From Phytophthora hibernalis (taxonomy: Eukaryota; Oomycota; Peronosporomycetes; Peronosporales; Peronosporaceae), in the NCBI GenBank assembly GCA_012656075.1, contig JAAKBF010000312.1:1-64000 (forward strand): 64,000 nucleotides of DNA, given 5' to 3'. Below, piece by piece: positions 53,668 to 64,000 of the stretch (the stretch's first letter is position 1; each line of letters opens with the position of its first letter). The notes beneath the pieces were generated by a model. It made no database searches, was not told the origin of the DNA, and worked only from the letters and a program-made list of their open reading frames with translations. The position numbers and the translations under genes are program-made.

Positions 53668-54517
53668 CACCTTCTCCCTCCCTCGTCTGTCTGCTTCTTC
53701 TGGTCTTGTGTAGCGCGTGGAGAATGCGGAAGTGAAAGGTTTCCCTTTCAATGCGGAATGCAGAGTGATGGTCTCACTTCAACTTTGACCTTCCTTACAA
53801 ACATCAAGTTTTTCAAGAACATACTAAAATCAAGTTAATTGCTCAGCAGACCATGTTCAACGAGCTCAACACTTTTCGACGTGTTTGTGCCCATGATTCC
53901 CCGCATCCTGTGGCACATGGGCTTCGCCGTAAGCTCACGCCACAGGCGCCCGGCACGCTACTGTGGTACCCTGGCGTCTGGAACTCACGCGCGTCTCTGA
54001 AAGACTGCAAGTTGACGGGCACGCTGCTGGAGAACGCTTATTGGTACGGCTGCGGCGTACAGGGCATTCTGCACGCCTGTGCCGCAACCACTGGTACTTT
54101 GTGTTCGCGCAGGGGATCCTCCACTTCAAGTCCATCAAGCTCTTCCAGCGCTATTAATACGAGGTGCACATGCGCAACGTGTACTGGTACGACGGCTGGC
54201 TCTTCCTCTTGGCGCTGTTAAAGTGTCCTGAATCGGGTGAAATCTTCGCCGAGGGGCTCTCTCGCTGCAAGCTACGACATGGCCGAGACCGAGTGGACTC
54301 GCGACTACTGTACGAGGAAATGGGCGTGGACGGTCTTGTGAAGATAGTAGATAAGAGCGAGTGACCTTGAGCGGAGAAGACCGAAAATGGAAGAGGCTTG
54401 TTTCCACGGATAAAGATTGGGATTGAGGAGGAAACCCCGCAGGATGAAAACGTCCTCTGGTAGTTAGACATGCAAAGCTATCTGTCTCATACAAATGGTC
54501 AATCGGGTACGAGACTG
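53668..54517. other. Region with short broken coding-like stretch (53853-54363)
   Basis: Plus strand from ATG 53853: MFNELNTFRRVCAHDSPHPV, then GTLLWYPGVWNSRASLKDCK; in a neighbouring frame HWYFVFAQGILHFKSIKLFQ, a TAA at 54156-54158, then YEVHMRNVYWYDGWLFLLAL and a charged end to 54363. Aromatic-rich, apparently a gene remnant with one frameshift and one stop. I do not recognise it. The first 180 bases are the promoter side of the coiled-coil gene. Confidence 0.3.
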
Positions 54518-54627
54518 TACGCAGGCAGCTTCAACTACAAGGTGGTAAACTGTGAGCTGACAGAGCTCGGCATGCCATCTCCGCACTCCCACTTCGAGTC
54601 TGCCTTGCTCGTAGTATGCCAAGCTAG

Positions 54628-55478
54628 TCATGACCTTCTGCATTGCCATCCGCAATGGCCAGCGGAAACGTTCAACCGCTCTCGAAACTTGCGAAACAAC
54701 GTAGGACCGAGCGCCTTCTTAAAGATGTCGGCGAGGTTCTCCGTCGACGAGCAGTAGCACACCTTGAACTCACCCCGCTCATGGAAGTCCAGCACCTTGT
54801 GGTACTTCAGGTCCACGCTATTCGTCTTTTAGTTTCCCTTGATCTCCATCAACACGGTGATCGTAGCCTGGTTGTCTTGGTAGAGAACCGTAGGTTTGTG
54901 ACACTTGAGCTTCAACTCCGTGCACAAGTTGTGCATCCACACGATCATGGTCGACCACTCGCTCGCAGCGACGAACTCAGCACAACACGTGTCGTCCGTG
55001 ACGATTCGCTGCTTGCGCGACTTATATACGTACGTGCAGCCGTTGAACTGCAACACGAACCCCGTGACCGAGTGTCAGTCGTCCTTCTCGCTTCCGAGAT
55101 CAGCGTCCGGGAACGCCACAAAGTGCAAGTCCGGCGTCTCCTTCTTCTCCTACACAAGACCGTAGTCCGAGGTCCCTCGCAAGTACCGCAGTACCCGCTT
55201 GGCCATGCTGTAGTCCTTGTGTGTGTACTACATGCCCAACGTCCGCACGGCGTTGGACAGCTCAGGTCAAGAGCATTGCACCAAGTACTGAAGACAACCC
55301 ACTATAGCACGATACGGTAAGCTTTCATGACGTCCTCTGGATTCGAAGGTGCAGGCAACGGAAGAGTGCCAACGGTTTGCGGCGTGGCCACCGCACGACA
55401 CTTGTCCATTCTAAAGCGATTGGGAATCTTCTCAATGTAGCCGCTCTGCGAGATCCACATCGCCTGGCCCGGGATGTA
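54628..55478 (-). pseudogene. RT connection and RNase H of the Copia element
   Basis: Connection: ISQSGYIEKIPNRFRMDKCR near 55400-55460. RNase H: TDDTCCAEFVAASEWSTMIV, ELKLKCHKPTVLYQDNQATI (the YxDNxxA box), then DLKYHKVLDFHERGEFKVCY and ENLADIFKKALG to the stop at 54628. Frameshifts near 55150-55320 and a TAG near 54829. Confidence 0.75.
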
Positions 55479-56340
55479 GGATCGTCCTTATTTCCGAGTA
55501 CATCTGACGAGTACATGGTTTCAGCCCTGATTCCCGAGTACATTGGCTGCTTTTGAGTTCTCTGATGTGCACACTTAATCCAGACAAACGATCGATATTA
55601 TCCAGTAAGATTATCCGATCAGATTATCGTACCGGTATCTAGTGTCTAGTAGACACTGTCTACGTCGTAGACCTTACGAGCATCCGCGGCTATGGTATGG
55701 GCACGATTGTACCTCTGGGGATAGGGTACTCCGCATACATGTTTTGTACAATTTACAACACACTAACTAACAGTCAGTGGTGTTTGCAAACGTGTATGTC
55801 TGTTTGTGCGTTCGGCAGTTCTAAACAATAACTATGATGAATTTCGCAGTAGCCATTGCTACTGGTGGTGAGTGGTGCGATGGAAGGTAGGGATTTACGT
55901 AGATAATTGGGAAAGGGAAAATGAATGCGCTCAAACCAGAGCTGGATTGAGATGACTCGTGGCGATACACGGACACTTGTCAACCTCATTACTTGAACCA
56001 ATCGAGTCGAGAGCGCACACTATAATATACAAGTGTGCGTACCAGGCGTGGTCATCCACTTCAAACGCTTCCTGCGCGCGCCAGTCCGAACGCTTGTGCG
56101 CTAACCGCCTAACTCCACATGCGTGTAAGTCATAGCCCAAGCAAATGCTCCACCTCGTACCTTGAATTTGGGAGTGAACCGTCCAGCGCATACCGGTATG
56201 ATGGTACTTTTACTCGATTGTCAGGCAATTGCATAGCCGCGGTGCTAGATAGCCTGCATGTACTCGGAGTTAATGCGTTTACGCTGGAGTCATGATCGGT
56301 TGGCGTTTACTCGGAATTCACTGAAGTGTACTAGTAGCGA
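55479..56340. mobile_element. Non-autonomous insertion (862 bp) with 11-bp direct repeats
   Basis: CCCGGGATGTA stands at 55468-55478 and 56341-56351; taking out 55479-56340 and one repeat rejoins the Copia reading (ITYIPG next to QAMWISQSG). Direct repeats of 9-11 bp are typical of Mutator-like elements. The interior is non-coding. The left end holds three CGAGTACAT boxes and the right end has an inverted one. Clear long TIRs are not visible. Confidence 0.6.
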
Positions 56341-57130
56341 CCCGGGATGTAAGTAATCTCCATGCTTAACAACAAGTTCACTGGCCCCAAGTCCTTGATC
56401 TTGAACTTGCGTTCAAGCTCGCCCACGACAAGCTTGATGTAATCCGCATTGGTAGCGATGACTACGTCGTCCACGTAGACCGTCAAGAAGATCGGACTTC
56501 CTTCCACTACTTGCCAGTACACACCATAGTTCATCTTCGACCGCTTCAGGCCGCTTAAACGTAGGTGCTCATCAAGCATCTTGTACCAACGGCGCTTGTT
56601 TTAATCCCTATAGACTCCTCAGTAGTCTACAGACATGACCGCTTCCGTCGTTGAAGTAATCCGGCATCTCCATGTAGATCTCCACGTCCTCCCAGATCGG
56701 GCCGTTCAAGAATGCCGTGACAAAGTCGTTGTGCTCGCACAAGAGACCGTAATGCAACGCCAACAACAACACCAACTTGACTGCTTCGTACGAAATCACG
56801 GGAGCTTATGTCTCCCAGAAGTCGATTCCGTACTTCTGTTGGCAGCTCTTGATGGTAATGCGCGTGCGGTGGCGAGTCACTTCTCTTTTCGGGTTCCGCT
56901 TCCGCACAAAGATGCACTTGCTAGTTAGAATCTTCGTCCCCTTGGGGCGCTCCTCCAGTTCCCACGTGTTGTTGCGCATCAAGTCTGAGTACTCCTTCTC
57001 CAAAGCCTCCTTTCACTTGTCGGCGTCGGGAGCATGCAAAGCCTCCCGAATGCTCTGTGGCTCCATGAGTAAGTTGACAGCTTGAACTACAAGACTGGCA
57101 GGAATTTCCACCTCATAGTCCTGCAGTCAA
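56341..57130 (-). pseudogene. Reverse transcriptase of the Copia element
   Basis: MEKEYSDLMRNNTWELEERP (start of the RVT_2 domain), TSKCIFVRKRNPKREVTRHR, LVLLLALHYGLLCEHNDFVT and AFLNGPIWEDVEIYMEMPDY, then YGVYWQVVEGSPIFLTVYVD with the YVDD box at about 56473, and FKIKDLGPVNLLLSMEI. Breaks near 56800 and 56600. Confidence 0.8.
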
Positions 57131-58798
57131 ACGTTTGGACGGCGAATACGTGAAGAACGACGGAGCGATGTAGCCGCGCGCGAGGTCTCACCTCGCCACC
57201 CATCGGCTTCGTCGTCATCTTCACTGTCGGTCTCCACAAAGCCCTCGTACGACGTGGTGCGACGAAAGAGATCCACAGGGTCTCCAAAGCTAACATCCCC
57301 GTCTTCAGGATCCAAATCAGCAGCAGCAAGTTCATTGCTTGAGAATTCATCACAAACTTGATCTCCCACTGAAGGCGAAGCCTGTCGATCCGGTGGTGAT
57401 CTGGCCGTTGCCTCATCACTGCTGTTAGGCAAGTCAACAACGCCATTAGAACTACTTTCACGTTCAGACATCTCATGCTGAGAAGAGTTAGCCCCTTGCT
57501 GAAGCACACCCTCGGGTGTCGGCGGAGCAACTGCCGCATCATCCTCCGTCGGAATCTCGTGACCAGCTACCAGCCAACAACCAGGCGCACCTGACGATGC
57601 CGGAGCAGTAGATCCACTTCCTTCATCAGCAGGATACCCACAGCTAGTAGTGTGAACTCCACAACGTTGAAGCTTTGATGGACCCGTGCAATCGTCATGA
57701 GAGCATCGCTTCATGCCAGAAGTCTCTCGATGCACAACAGATAGTCGCACGTAAGGTATGATCGAAGGCAACGCATGCCGTCCTCGACCATAGCGGTTGG
57801 AGAGAAGCTTGGTCACGTAAGAAGCCTCCACAGTCCAGTCTTCCTCAAGCTCAACTGAGCGAACTTCCACAATATTACCCGTAATCAAGTTCAGGATGCG
57901 ATAGCTCTCCGAGTGCTTCGAATATCCCACAAACAAACCCGGTTTCCCTGGGTTCTCCAACTTGCTTTTACGCAACGTCTTGGGCGTGAAGATGAAGGCT
58001 ATGCAGCCCCACGTTCGCAACGATGTCATGTCCGGTCGCCCCCAAAGCGGCGATAGTATGGAGTCTCCGCATTGCTTACGCTGATGTTCATCAACTCGAT
58101 AGCAAACCCGAACGCTTCACCCCAAAGCATCCACGGCGTATTGACCGCGGTCAGCAAGCATCGAACACGAGCGAGCACCACTCCGTTCATTCTCTCCACC
58201 AGCCCGTTCTCTTCCGGACTGTAAGAGTTTGTCGTGGTGTACTCGATCCCGTTGCCTCGGAGGAACAGCTTCAACTTGTTGTTGCAGAGATCCTTGCCCT
58301 GGTCCGAGTTGAACACTTCCACCTTGTTTCCCTGCGCAATGACCCACTTCAAATGATCCATCACCACCTCGGAGGCATTCACCTTTCAGAACAGCGTAAA
58401 GCCCCAGAGATAGCGACTAGCCTCATCCTGCACCACCTGAAAGTGCTCATAGCTATCATAAGTGACCTCCCCACGTAACACATGTCACTCATCAGCTTCT
58501 GGAATGGTCGAGTTGCTCGACGAGTCACAGTATTCATGAACGACATGCGAATCATCTTTGCCGATCTGCATGACCAGCACGGCAAGTCCATGTCCTCAGA
58601 CAGCTCGGCCTCCATGCCAGTAGCTACCTCATTTCGCACCATCCGCTGCAGGGCAGGTGGGTTCAAATGACCAAGACGCAAATGCCAGTGTACCAGAGAC
58701 GCAGCACCATCCTTCTTGCTCTCCACAAGTACGATCGAGTCACTTTGCTGTTGAACTCCACTCTGCTCCGTATACACTGTAGCTGCCGTCGTCTTCAA
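57127..58798 (-). pseudogene. Integrase of the Copia element
   Basis: Zinc-binding start WHLRLGHLNPPALQRMVRNE...LPCWSCRSAK (58400-58720), then VFNSDQGKDLCNNKLKLFLR (Asp), NSYSPEENGLVERMNGVVLA (Glu), TPYYRRFGGDRT, and in the next frame LRTWGCIAFIFTPKTLRKSK, GKPGLFVGYSKHSESYRILN. The C-terminal linker is acidic and Ser-rich and ends with SSRIRRPNV. Frame breaks near 58380 and 58026. Confidence 0.8.
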
Positions 58799-58804
58799 GC
58801 GGTA

Positions 58805-60090
58805 TCAACGGTTAGTCTTGGGCAGCAACAGCTCCACATGCTCTTTACGACACACATGCTGCGAGTTGATGAACCCGTACTTGACAGTCCATCCATCATT
58901 CTCCAGCATGTGCTGGCGCAGCAAGTTGTCCGGCGCTTGCGGCGAGAGCAACACGCTCGTGAACGGCAACACGAGTTCAGTATGCGACGACTTGTTGCTA
59001 GTCACCCGCAATGTGACGTCGCCAACTTCCTCGTCTTCCCGAATATTCCCATCGTACCCCAAGGAGAAGTGCACTTGGTCCTTCCAGACATTGCTCAGAA
59101 CTGAGCGGTTGTTGCACACATGCACATCACTTGCCGAATCCAAGACCCACTCCATCTCAGTGCCAGCAGGGGTCGTAACCGACGTAGCTGAAACCACAGA
59201 AGCACCACGCACACGACAGCAAATACCACTCGAGTTTATTTCAGTGCGTTTCCCATCGTTACCGCCACTCTTGTTCTCCCATCTCTTGAAATTAGAGATG
59301 GCTGGACGATTAGACTCATCTGACTTCCGGTCTGGATAGTTGGCTCAAGGGTGACCCACTTCACCGCACTCGTGACAGGCCCGGGTCTTTTCTTTTTGCC
59401 GTTCTGCTTCCCTTCCTCCTTCTTCTGCCATGCCTTGTATCGACCTTTCCCTCTGTTTTGCTTACCCTTGCTTGGATAACCACTCGACTTTGGCTTGGCT
59501 GAATCATCCTTTGCTTGCTTTCCACACGAGCAAACATGCAACAGGCTTCGTGTCCGCTTCACACGCGACGCGTTCATCTAGAGCAGACTCAGCACGCAGC
59601 GTATTCATCACTTGCGCCGCAGTAGGAACAGGCCGAACAGCTCCACTATCACGAACAACATAGTGCTTCGAGAACTGACGCACAACATCACGGCGTGGCC
59701 TCGACACATGACCCAGCAAGGTCTCAGCATAATCCTCGTCAGTGATCTGCCTGCCATAGTGCAGAAGCTGACGGCACAGATTCCATTTCTCGAAGCCACC
59801 GATCCATGGTAATATCAGGAGGATACCGGTTCGAGACAAACTCATCTCTCGTGAAGATGTAGTTGGAGTATTCGCGCTTCGTTTGTCGGTCGACGAAGCG
59901 GCTCCACATTACATCGACAGACACTTCCTGACATATCATATCTGCATCGGCGGCTGGCACACCATGAAGGAATGCTCACGAGCCGCGTTATCATGCGCAG
60001 CCAAGTCTGCGGATCGCTACGGAAAGATCCATCCCCAACACCCCAACAACCAAGACGAGTCAAGAAAGCTCGAAGCTGTACTGATTATAT
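58805..60090 (-). pseudogene. Gag and protease of the Copia element
   Basis: Gag pieces at 59504-60063 (RFVDRQTKREYSNYIFTRDE; LRQLLHYGRQITDEDYAETL; RHYVVRDSGAV-type region), a Lys-rich segment (SSGYPSKGKQNRGKGRYKAW) and a zinc knuckle CHECGEVGHP followed by a TGA near 59345. Protease: EWVLDSASDVHVCNNRSVLS (catalytic DSA) near 59150, then GDVTLRV and LPFTSVLLSPQAPDNLLRQH. Several frame changes. Confidence 0.7.
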
Positions 60091-60199
60091 AAGTCGAAGC
60101 TTCCTTTCATTACTGATGGCTTGTCCGGAATACACAGGCAGCTTCAACTACAAGGTGGTAAACTGTGAGCTGACAGAGCTCGACATGCCATCTCCACAG

Positions 60200-60943
60200 G
60201 TCTCCCCAACAGCTAGAGATGCCGGGCGTCGTCCGCAAGTTCCTGCAGTGGGACTGTGACGTGTCAAACAACAAGTTTGGGAGCTGGAACTCCCGCGAAG
60301 GTCAACTTGTATTGATGAGCGTAAACAAATTGCAAAGTGAGCTATCTAAACTAACTCGAAAGTGCACCCGCCAGCCGTCTCAGCAGTCCAGGGGGTCGTC
60401 CTTATAGCATGCACTGCTTGCACTTGAAGTGCAACCTGTCGTCTACCAGTGCAGCTGGACGATGTATATGATCGTAGTCGAGATCTGCTTCAGTATAGCT
60501 GAACAGAGCTTACTACAGTTGCAGTGGCTGCGGGTTAGAGGAGCTGATGTAAAATAGACATCATCAAACTACCCCCAAGCTTTCCAACACCGCAGTCACT
60601 TATCCTTGTCGGCGCATGACGTTATCTGACGCCTCGTCTCATTTAGAGTATAGACGAGTCGCCAACTTCGACGTGTTGCAGTGTTTGCGAAAAGATTTGC
60701 ATCCTTTTGTTTCAGCCAATCAAATCCTTGAATTCGAATATTATCCAAACGTTGATCTTCAAACCGCTAAATCCAGATTGAGCCGTCGATATGAAGGGAA
60801 TGGGTCTTCCAATTTGTCATCATGTATCTTATCGTCATATACATATCCTGTATTGGTGCCGTCATTCATTTCGTAGTCTTCCAGCTACAATTTCGACAAC
60901 CCTTTGAAACCGATCATCATATTACAGAGGATATCGTCATAGC
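60200..60943. other. Intergenic region between Copia and Gypsy remnants
   Basis: About 740 bases without recognised gene or repeat. Confidence 0.35.
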
Positions 60944-61102
60944 TCAGTTGGCGGTGGGCTTGGAGTGTCCCTGTTGCTTGGAGTCGATAGTTGAAATGAC
61001 CACACGTTGGAAAATGTCATCATTGGATTCGCCAGCGTACTGTAGTAGTAACTGAGGCACATCTTCGCTCATAGTCTTCATGGGCTCCCAAGAGTCTTCA
61101 AT
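60944..61102 (-). pseudogene. C-terminal end of a second Gypsy pol (chromodomain tail), left of Harbinger
   Basis: Minus strand: IEDSWEPMKTMSEDVPQLLL, then QYAGESNDDIFQRVVISTID to a TGA at 60944-60946. IEDSWEP is the end of a chromodomain whose beginning lies at 63557-64000. The Harbinger element separates the two parts. Confidence 0.75.
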
Positions 61103-61394
61103 TGTGGTCGTCAGAGTTGGATACAAGAGGCGAATCCAAGACACTCAGGTGATTTTCATTGGACAAAAACCTCTTGCAATCCAAGAGATCTCACCTCGGC
61201 TTTTCTTTCCAAGCCATGGCTTGGAATCCAAGCTTGCAGCACTTCACCACAGAGACCAAAGGGCGCGGAAGATCGTGAAACATGGAACCAATGGGGAGCA
61301 GTGCTGAAGGAAGTACGAGCGCACCCGGACAGGAGACCACGATAGCGAAGAGCACGACTGGTGCACACAAGAAGAGAATGGGTTCTGGCAAGCA

Positions 61395-62253
61395 GTGAAA
61401 GGAGGGCACGAAGCCCTCAGAGAGAGGAACGACACGCGCCGGAAAGTAGAAGCCGATCTTCTGGGACTCGGACGCCGTAGACGGCGGAAGTCTTCCCTTC
61501 GCGTTGTGCTCGACTGGATCACCAACCCGGCCGACTACGACAAGTGGCGCAAGTGGCATGTCAGCGACCGCAACAAAGGAGTCTTTGATGACGAAGATAG
61601 TAGCCAAGCTTGTCGCCGCTGGAATTAAGCATCGCGATTGCGCTGGCGTACGCGAGACAATTAATTCGTTGGAGAAACAATATCGTGAAGCAGAGGATTT
61701 TCTTGCTGGCACTGGTGCTGGCGTCACGGATGAGGCTGACCTTCGCTCTGCTATCCTAAAGCGCTGCCCTCACTACTACGATCTTCATGACGTGATGGTT
61801 GATCGGCCTTCCGCTCGCCCTCAAATAACGTCGGACATCATTGACGACGCGGCGCGTAGCACACCAACGATCGCGCAAAGCGATGTCAAGAGGCCTCTTG
61901 CTGTTGATGAGACATACAACAGCAAAAAAGCAAAATCTGATCCGGTTGAACGTCTCCTGGTCCAACAGAACGACGTTTTACGTACTCGCATGGAGAATCG
62001 TAATCGTTCGCTTGACTTTCAAGAGCGTGACCATGACATTAGGCAGCGCGAGCTCCAGCTAAAAGAGGAACAAAACGCTCGGGAAGAAAAGCAGGCCGAT
62101 GTTGAACTAGCTGTCAAACGAGTGCAACTACAAGCCGCCCAGCGCGACGCTGACGTTCAACTTCTACTCTCGCGCCAGAACCTACTTAACAACGGAGTTC
62201 CTCAGCACGACATCGACGCCATACTCCCTCTCGTGTATCAAGGTGAAAAATGA
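61395..62253 (+). pseudogene. Myb-like accessory protein of the second Harbinger
   Basis: The first part in one frame: ALRERNDTRRKVEADLLGLG, SSLRVVLDWITNPADYDKWRKWHVSDRNK; one extra base near 61576 shifts it to ESLMTKIVAKLVAAGIKHRD, GVRETINSLEKQYREAEDFL, HYYDLHDVMVDRPSARPQIT, a basic patch (SKKAKSD) and a long coiled-coil (RQRELQLKEEQNAREEKQAD) ending at TGA 62251-62253. No clear ATG in the first frame. Role as for the first element's partner: DNA binding and nuclear import of the transposase. Confidence 0.65.
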
Positions 62254-62261
62254 CCGATTGA

Positions 62262-63413
62262 TCAAAAGCTGCTGTCAAAGAGATAGTCACGCAAATACGA
62301 TCGTCGTTCCTCGTTGGTTTCAGCGCTTCCTGGTAAGGCACTGTCGTCGTCGTCACTATCATCCTCCGGGTCTCTCCGCATCCAATCTTCGGGTATCGGG
62401 TCATCGATAGCCATGTTATGCAGAATCGTAGCAGCACGGATCAATGAAATTGTGTATTCCATCTCAGTTTTGTTTTGAAGCCTGCATCGCAGACTCGACA
62501 ACAACGGAAATCTGCCCTTTAGCGTCCCAATGCAGTGCTCTACACGAGTGCGTATTTTGCCAGTCGCGTGTTAAAAAATGCTTCCTCAAAGCTAGTTCGC
62601 CACCGCGACTCGATTTGTATGCTGGGATCAGCACTGAAGAGGACTGATAAGCAGAATCTCCAAGAATAAATTCGTTCTGATCAAAGAATTCATCTTGCTG
62701 AATTGCCAACTTCGAGTTCCTCTTCACGCGATTGTCATGACTCGAACCTGGCCACTCAATATTCTCGTACCGGATACGACACTTGTCACCACACACCACT
62801 AATCCATTTATCGCGTACGATGCCTTACGCGAATAGAAGGCTTCCCCGTGATCATGCGGGCGGTAGCGCAGGAAAAAGGAGTGCCATCAATTAGGCCAAC
62901 ACAGTGAGGAATCCCAGACACGGCTTTGACTCTTGCAGAAATCTCGTGACGCTCTTTTTCCGAAGGCCAGCAGATAGCGGTCATTTTAAACTTGAGGAGT
63001 GCACGAACCACTCGTCTCGCCAACAAAGTCTCTGGTGTGTGGCTGCCAACGGACAGGAAATCGGCGGAGTGGCCCTGGCCGTCCGGCGATCCTAGCGTCC
63101 GTAGCAGCTCCATCACATGAAACTCCACCGACTGTCTCTGTTGCTTGCCAGCCACGCTTTTAAACTCGCTGTCGTCTGCAATAAGTTGGCACACCACCAG
63201 GAAGTAGCTTCTGTCCATGCGGAACTTCTGTCCATGCGGAACTTCAGCTTGAACTCTGTCTCGTTCATCCGAGTCAGGTGGAACTCCATGCGAGACGAAG
63301 CTGATGTCATCGTCTTCATCACTGGAATCTTCAGCATCATTCAAGGCAAGGCGCTTCTGCCACACCTCACGAAGACCGGTCAGTAACGCATGCCGCTTAC
63401 TTTTCCGCGGCAT
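62262..63413 (-). pseudogene. DDE transposase of the second Harbinger, frameshifted
   Basis: The ATG at 63413-63411 opens MPRKSKRHALLTGLREVWQK, an acidic stretch (DAEDSSDEDDDIS), then helical domain and the nuclease: Asp in CVGLIDGTPFSC, Asp in FILGDSAYQSS, Glu in TRVEHCIGTLKGRFPLLSSL, so the D,D,E set is complete. Frame breaks: near 62850 (one G short in a GGGG run: the reading changes from ARMITG to AFYSRKASYAIN), near 62560, and around a 17-nt tandem duplication at about 63204-63240 (TTCTGTCCATGCGGAAC twice). The C-terminus is acidic (DPEDDSDDDDSALPG). Confidence 0.8.
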
Positions 63414-63556
63414 GGTGCCTGAAAAAGGAGATCTCACCTGAAGCTCGCTTGGATCAAGCCTTTGGAGTCCCGTCAGAGTTCGCAGTGTCTGGTTGGCTAA
63501 AATGAAGAATTTCTGCGGCTTGGATTCGCCTCTTGTATCCAAGTCTGACTACCACT

Positions 63557-64000
63557 AATGGACTCGAGGACCATCCACTTGACTTTACCTCGTAGGCCTT
63601 CATGTTAGTGTTCATTTGGTGTTCCACTATTGCCTCTACAGCCAGCAGTGTTCCTTGGGACGCGATGCGATCCAGTAGTTCATCGGTAACACACACCGAA
63701 TCATCTGCGTACAGTTTTAGACGAGATGGATGCATGTTCATCGTGTTACCACTGATCAAGTGCTCACCAGCGAAATAGTAATCCTTGCTTCCAATCACAC
63801 GATATGGATCCACCCACATCACGCGTAGCTTGTTGGCGTGCCGTTTCTCGTCGACTCGTGATCGCAACACGTAGTCGCCTACATAAAAATACTTGCTACT
63901 CGTGATGAGGGCGTTCTCGGTACTGGATAGCTTGTCGAGTGCGTTCAGCTTTGACGGCTTTATGCATTTTCATGATTCTAGCTCGCACATCGGAGAGGCG
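63557..64000 (-). pseudogene. Integrase C-terminus and chromodomain of a second Gypsy element, right of Harbinger
   Basis: Minus strand from the window end: VRARIMKMHKAVKAERTRQA, a frame change near 63890, then YFYVGDYVLRSRVDEKRHAN, KLRVMWVDPYRVIGSKDYYF (GPF/Y-type module), MHPSRLKLYADDSVCVTDEL, LAVEAIVEHQMNTNMKAYEV (chromodomain start). The chromodomain is cut by the Harbinger element and ends at 60944-61102. The rest of the Gypsy element lies beyond the window. Confidence 0.75.

Larger units (their letters stand above)
54518..60199 (-). mobile_element. Ty1/Copia LTR retrotransposon, decayed
   Basis: Gag, protease, integrase, reverse transcriptase and RNase H occur in that order on the minus strand, the order that defines Copia. 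A terminal direct repeat of about 60 bp (AGGCAGCTTCAACTACAAGG...CATGCCATCTCC) lies at 54523-54583 and 60137-60199. A purine-rich tract on the element strand (AGTGGGAGTGCGGAGA) lies just before the left repeat, as expected for the 3' LTR start. The repeats diverge beyond 60 bp, so one LTR is truncated. The RT/RNase H junction is split by an 862-bp insertion. Confidence 0.8.
61103..63556. mobile_element. Second PIF/Harbinger element, 37-bp TIRs, AAT duplication, inserted in Gypsy pol
   Basis: 61104-61140 (GTGGTCGTCAGAGTTGGATA...GGCGAATCCAAG) and the reverse complement of 63519-63555 match with two mismatches. AAT stands at 61100-61102 and 63557-63559. Removing the element and one AAT rejoins the chromodomain reading VKWMVLES to IEDSWEP, confirming the boundaries. 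It carries a plus-strand Myb-like gene and a minus-strand transposase, as in the first Harbinger, but the TIRs are unrelated. Confidence 0.88.

Noticed and set aside
1..64000. tRNA, rRNA or CRISPR-like arrays
   Set aside because: No cloverleaf-like box A/box B pairs, rRNA segments or regularly spaced repeats with unique spacers were recognised; the tandem repeats seen belong to transposons.

Overview
The window looks like nuclear DNA of a plant-pathogenic oomycete, most likely a Phytophthora. The evidence is compact genes with 60-95 nt introns, oomycete Inr promoter cores, a Crinkler-type effector remnant, a tandem SWEET sugar-transporter array, a TKL (pseudo)kinase, and Maverick, Harbinger, pogo, Ty3/Gypsy and Copia elements of the kinds common in Phytophthora. 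Species cannot be fixed from sequence alone.

Layout. 1-1088: broken Crinkler gene with a PD-(D/E)XK nuclease-like body. 1158-6267: part of a Maverick/Polinton with a small basic ORF, a protein-primed-type DNA polymerase B broken by frameshifts and carrying an embedded HNH-like module, and an intact integrase. 7683-21419: seven SWEET copies (an eighth lies at 47828-48686); three are intact, five are disrupted. A complete Harbinger element (17230-19922, TAA target duplication) sits inside the array. 21749-23158: PH domain plus histidine-phosphatase gene. 25349-28345: a TKL pseudokinase and a decayed relative.

28585-42488: a secreted glycine-rich protein gene cut in two by a nested transposon stack. 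A minus-strand Ty3/Gypsy element (29281-42247) has a pogo element inside its left LTR (29352-31086) and a young plus-strand LTR element with 894-bp LTRs (31350-37794) inside the end of its pol region.

43684-46563: decayed LINE. 48923-49813: mitochondrial-type NADH-cytochrome b5 reductase. 50405-53667: long coiled-coil protein gene with about 14 exons. 54518-60199: Copia element, itself split by an 862-bp insertion with an 11-bp target duplication. 60944-64000: Gypsy chromodomain region split by a second Harbinger element (61103-63556).

Single-base losses in G or C runs recur in SWEETs, host genes and transposases alike. Either many young pseudogenes are present or the assembly has homopolymer errors, and this matters for every 'pseudogene' call here. 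Host functions concern sugar movement across membranes, signalling and surface or secreted protein; the rest is transposon-driven gene wreckage.
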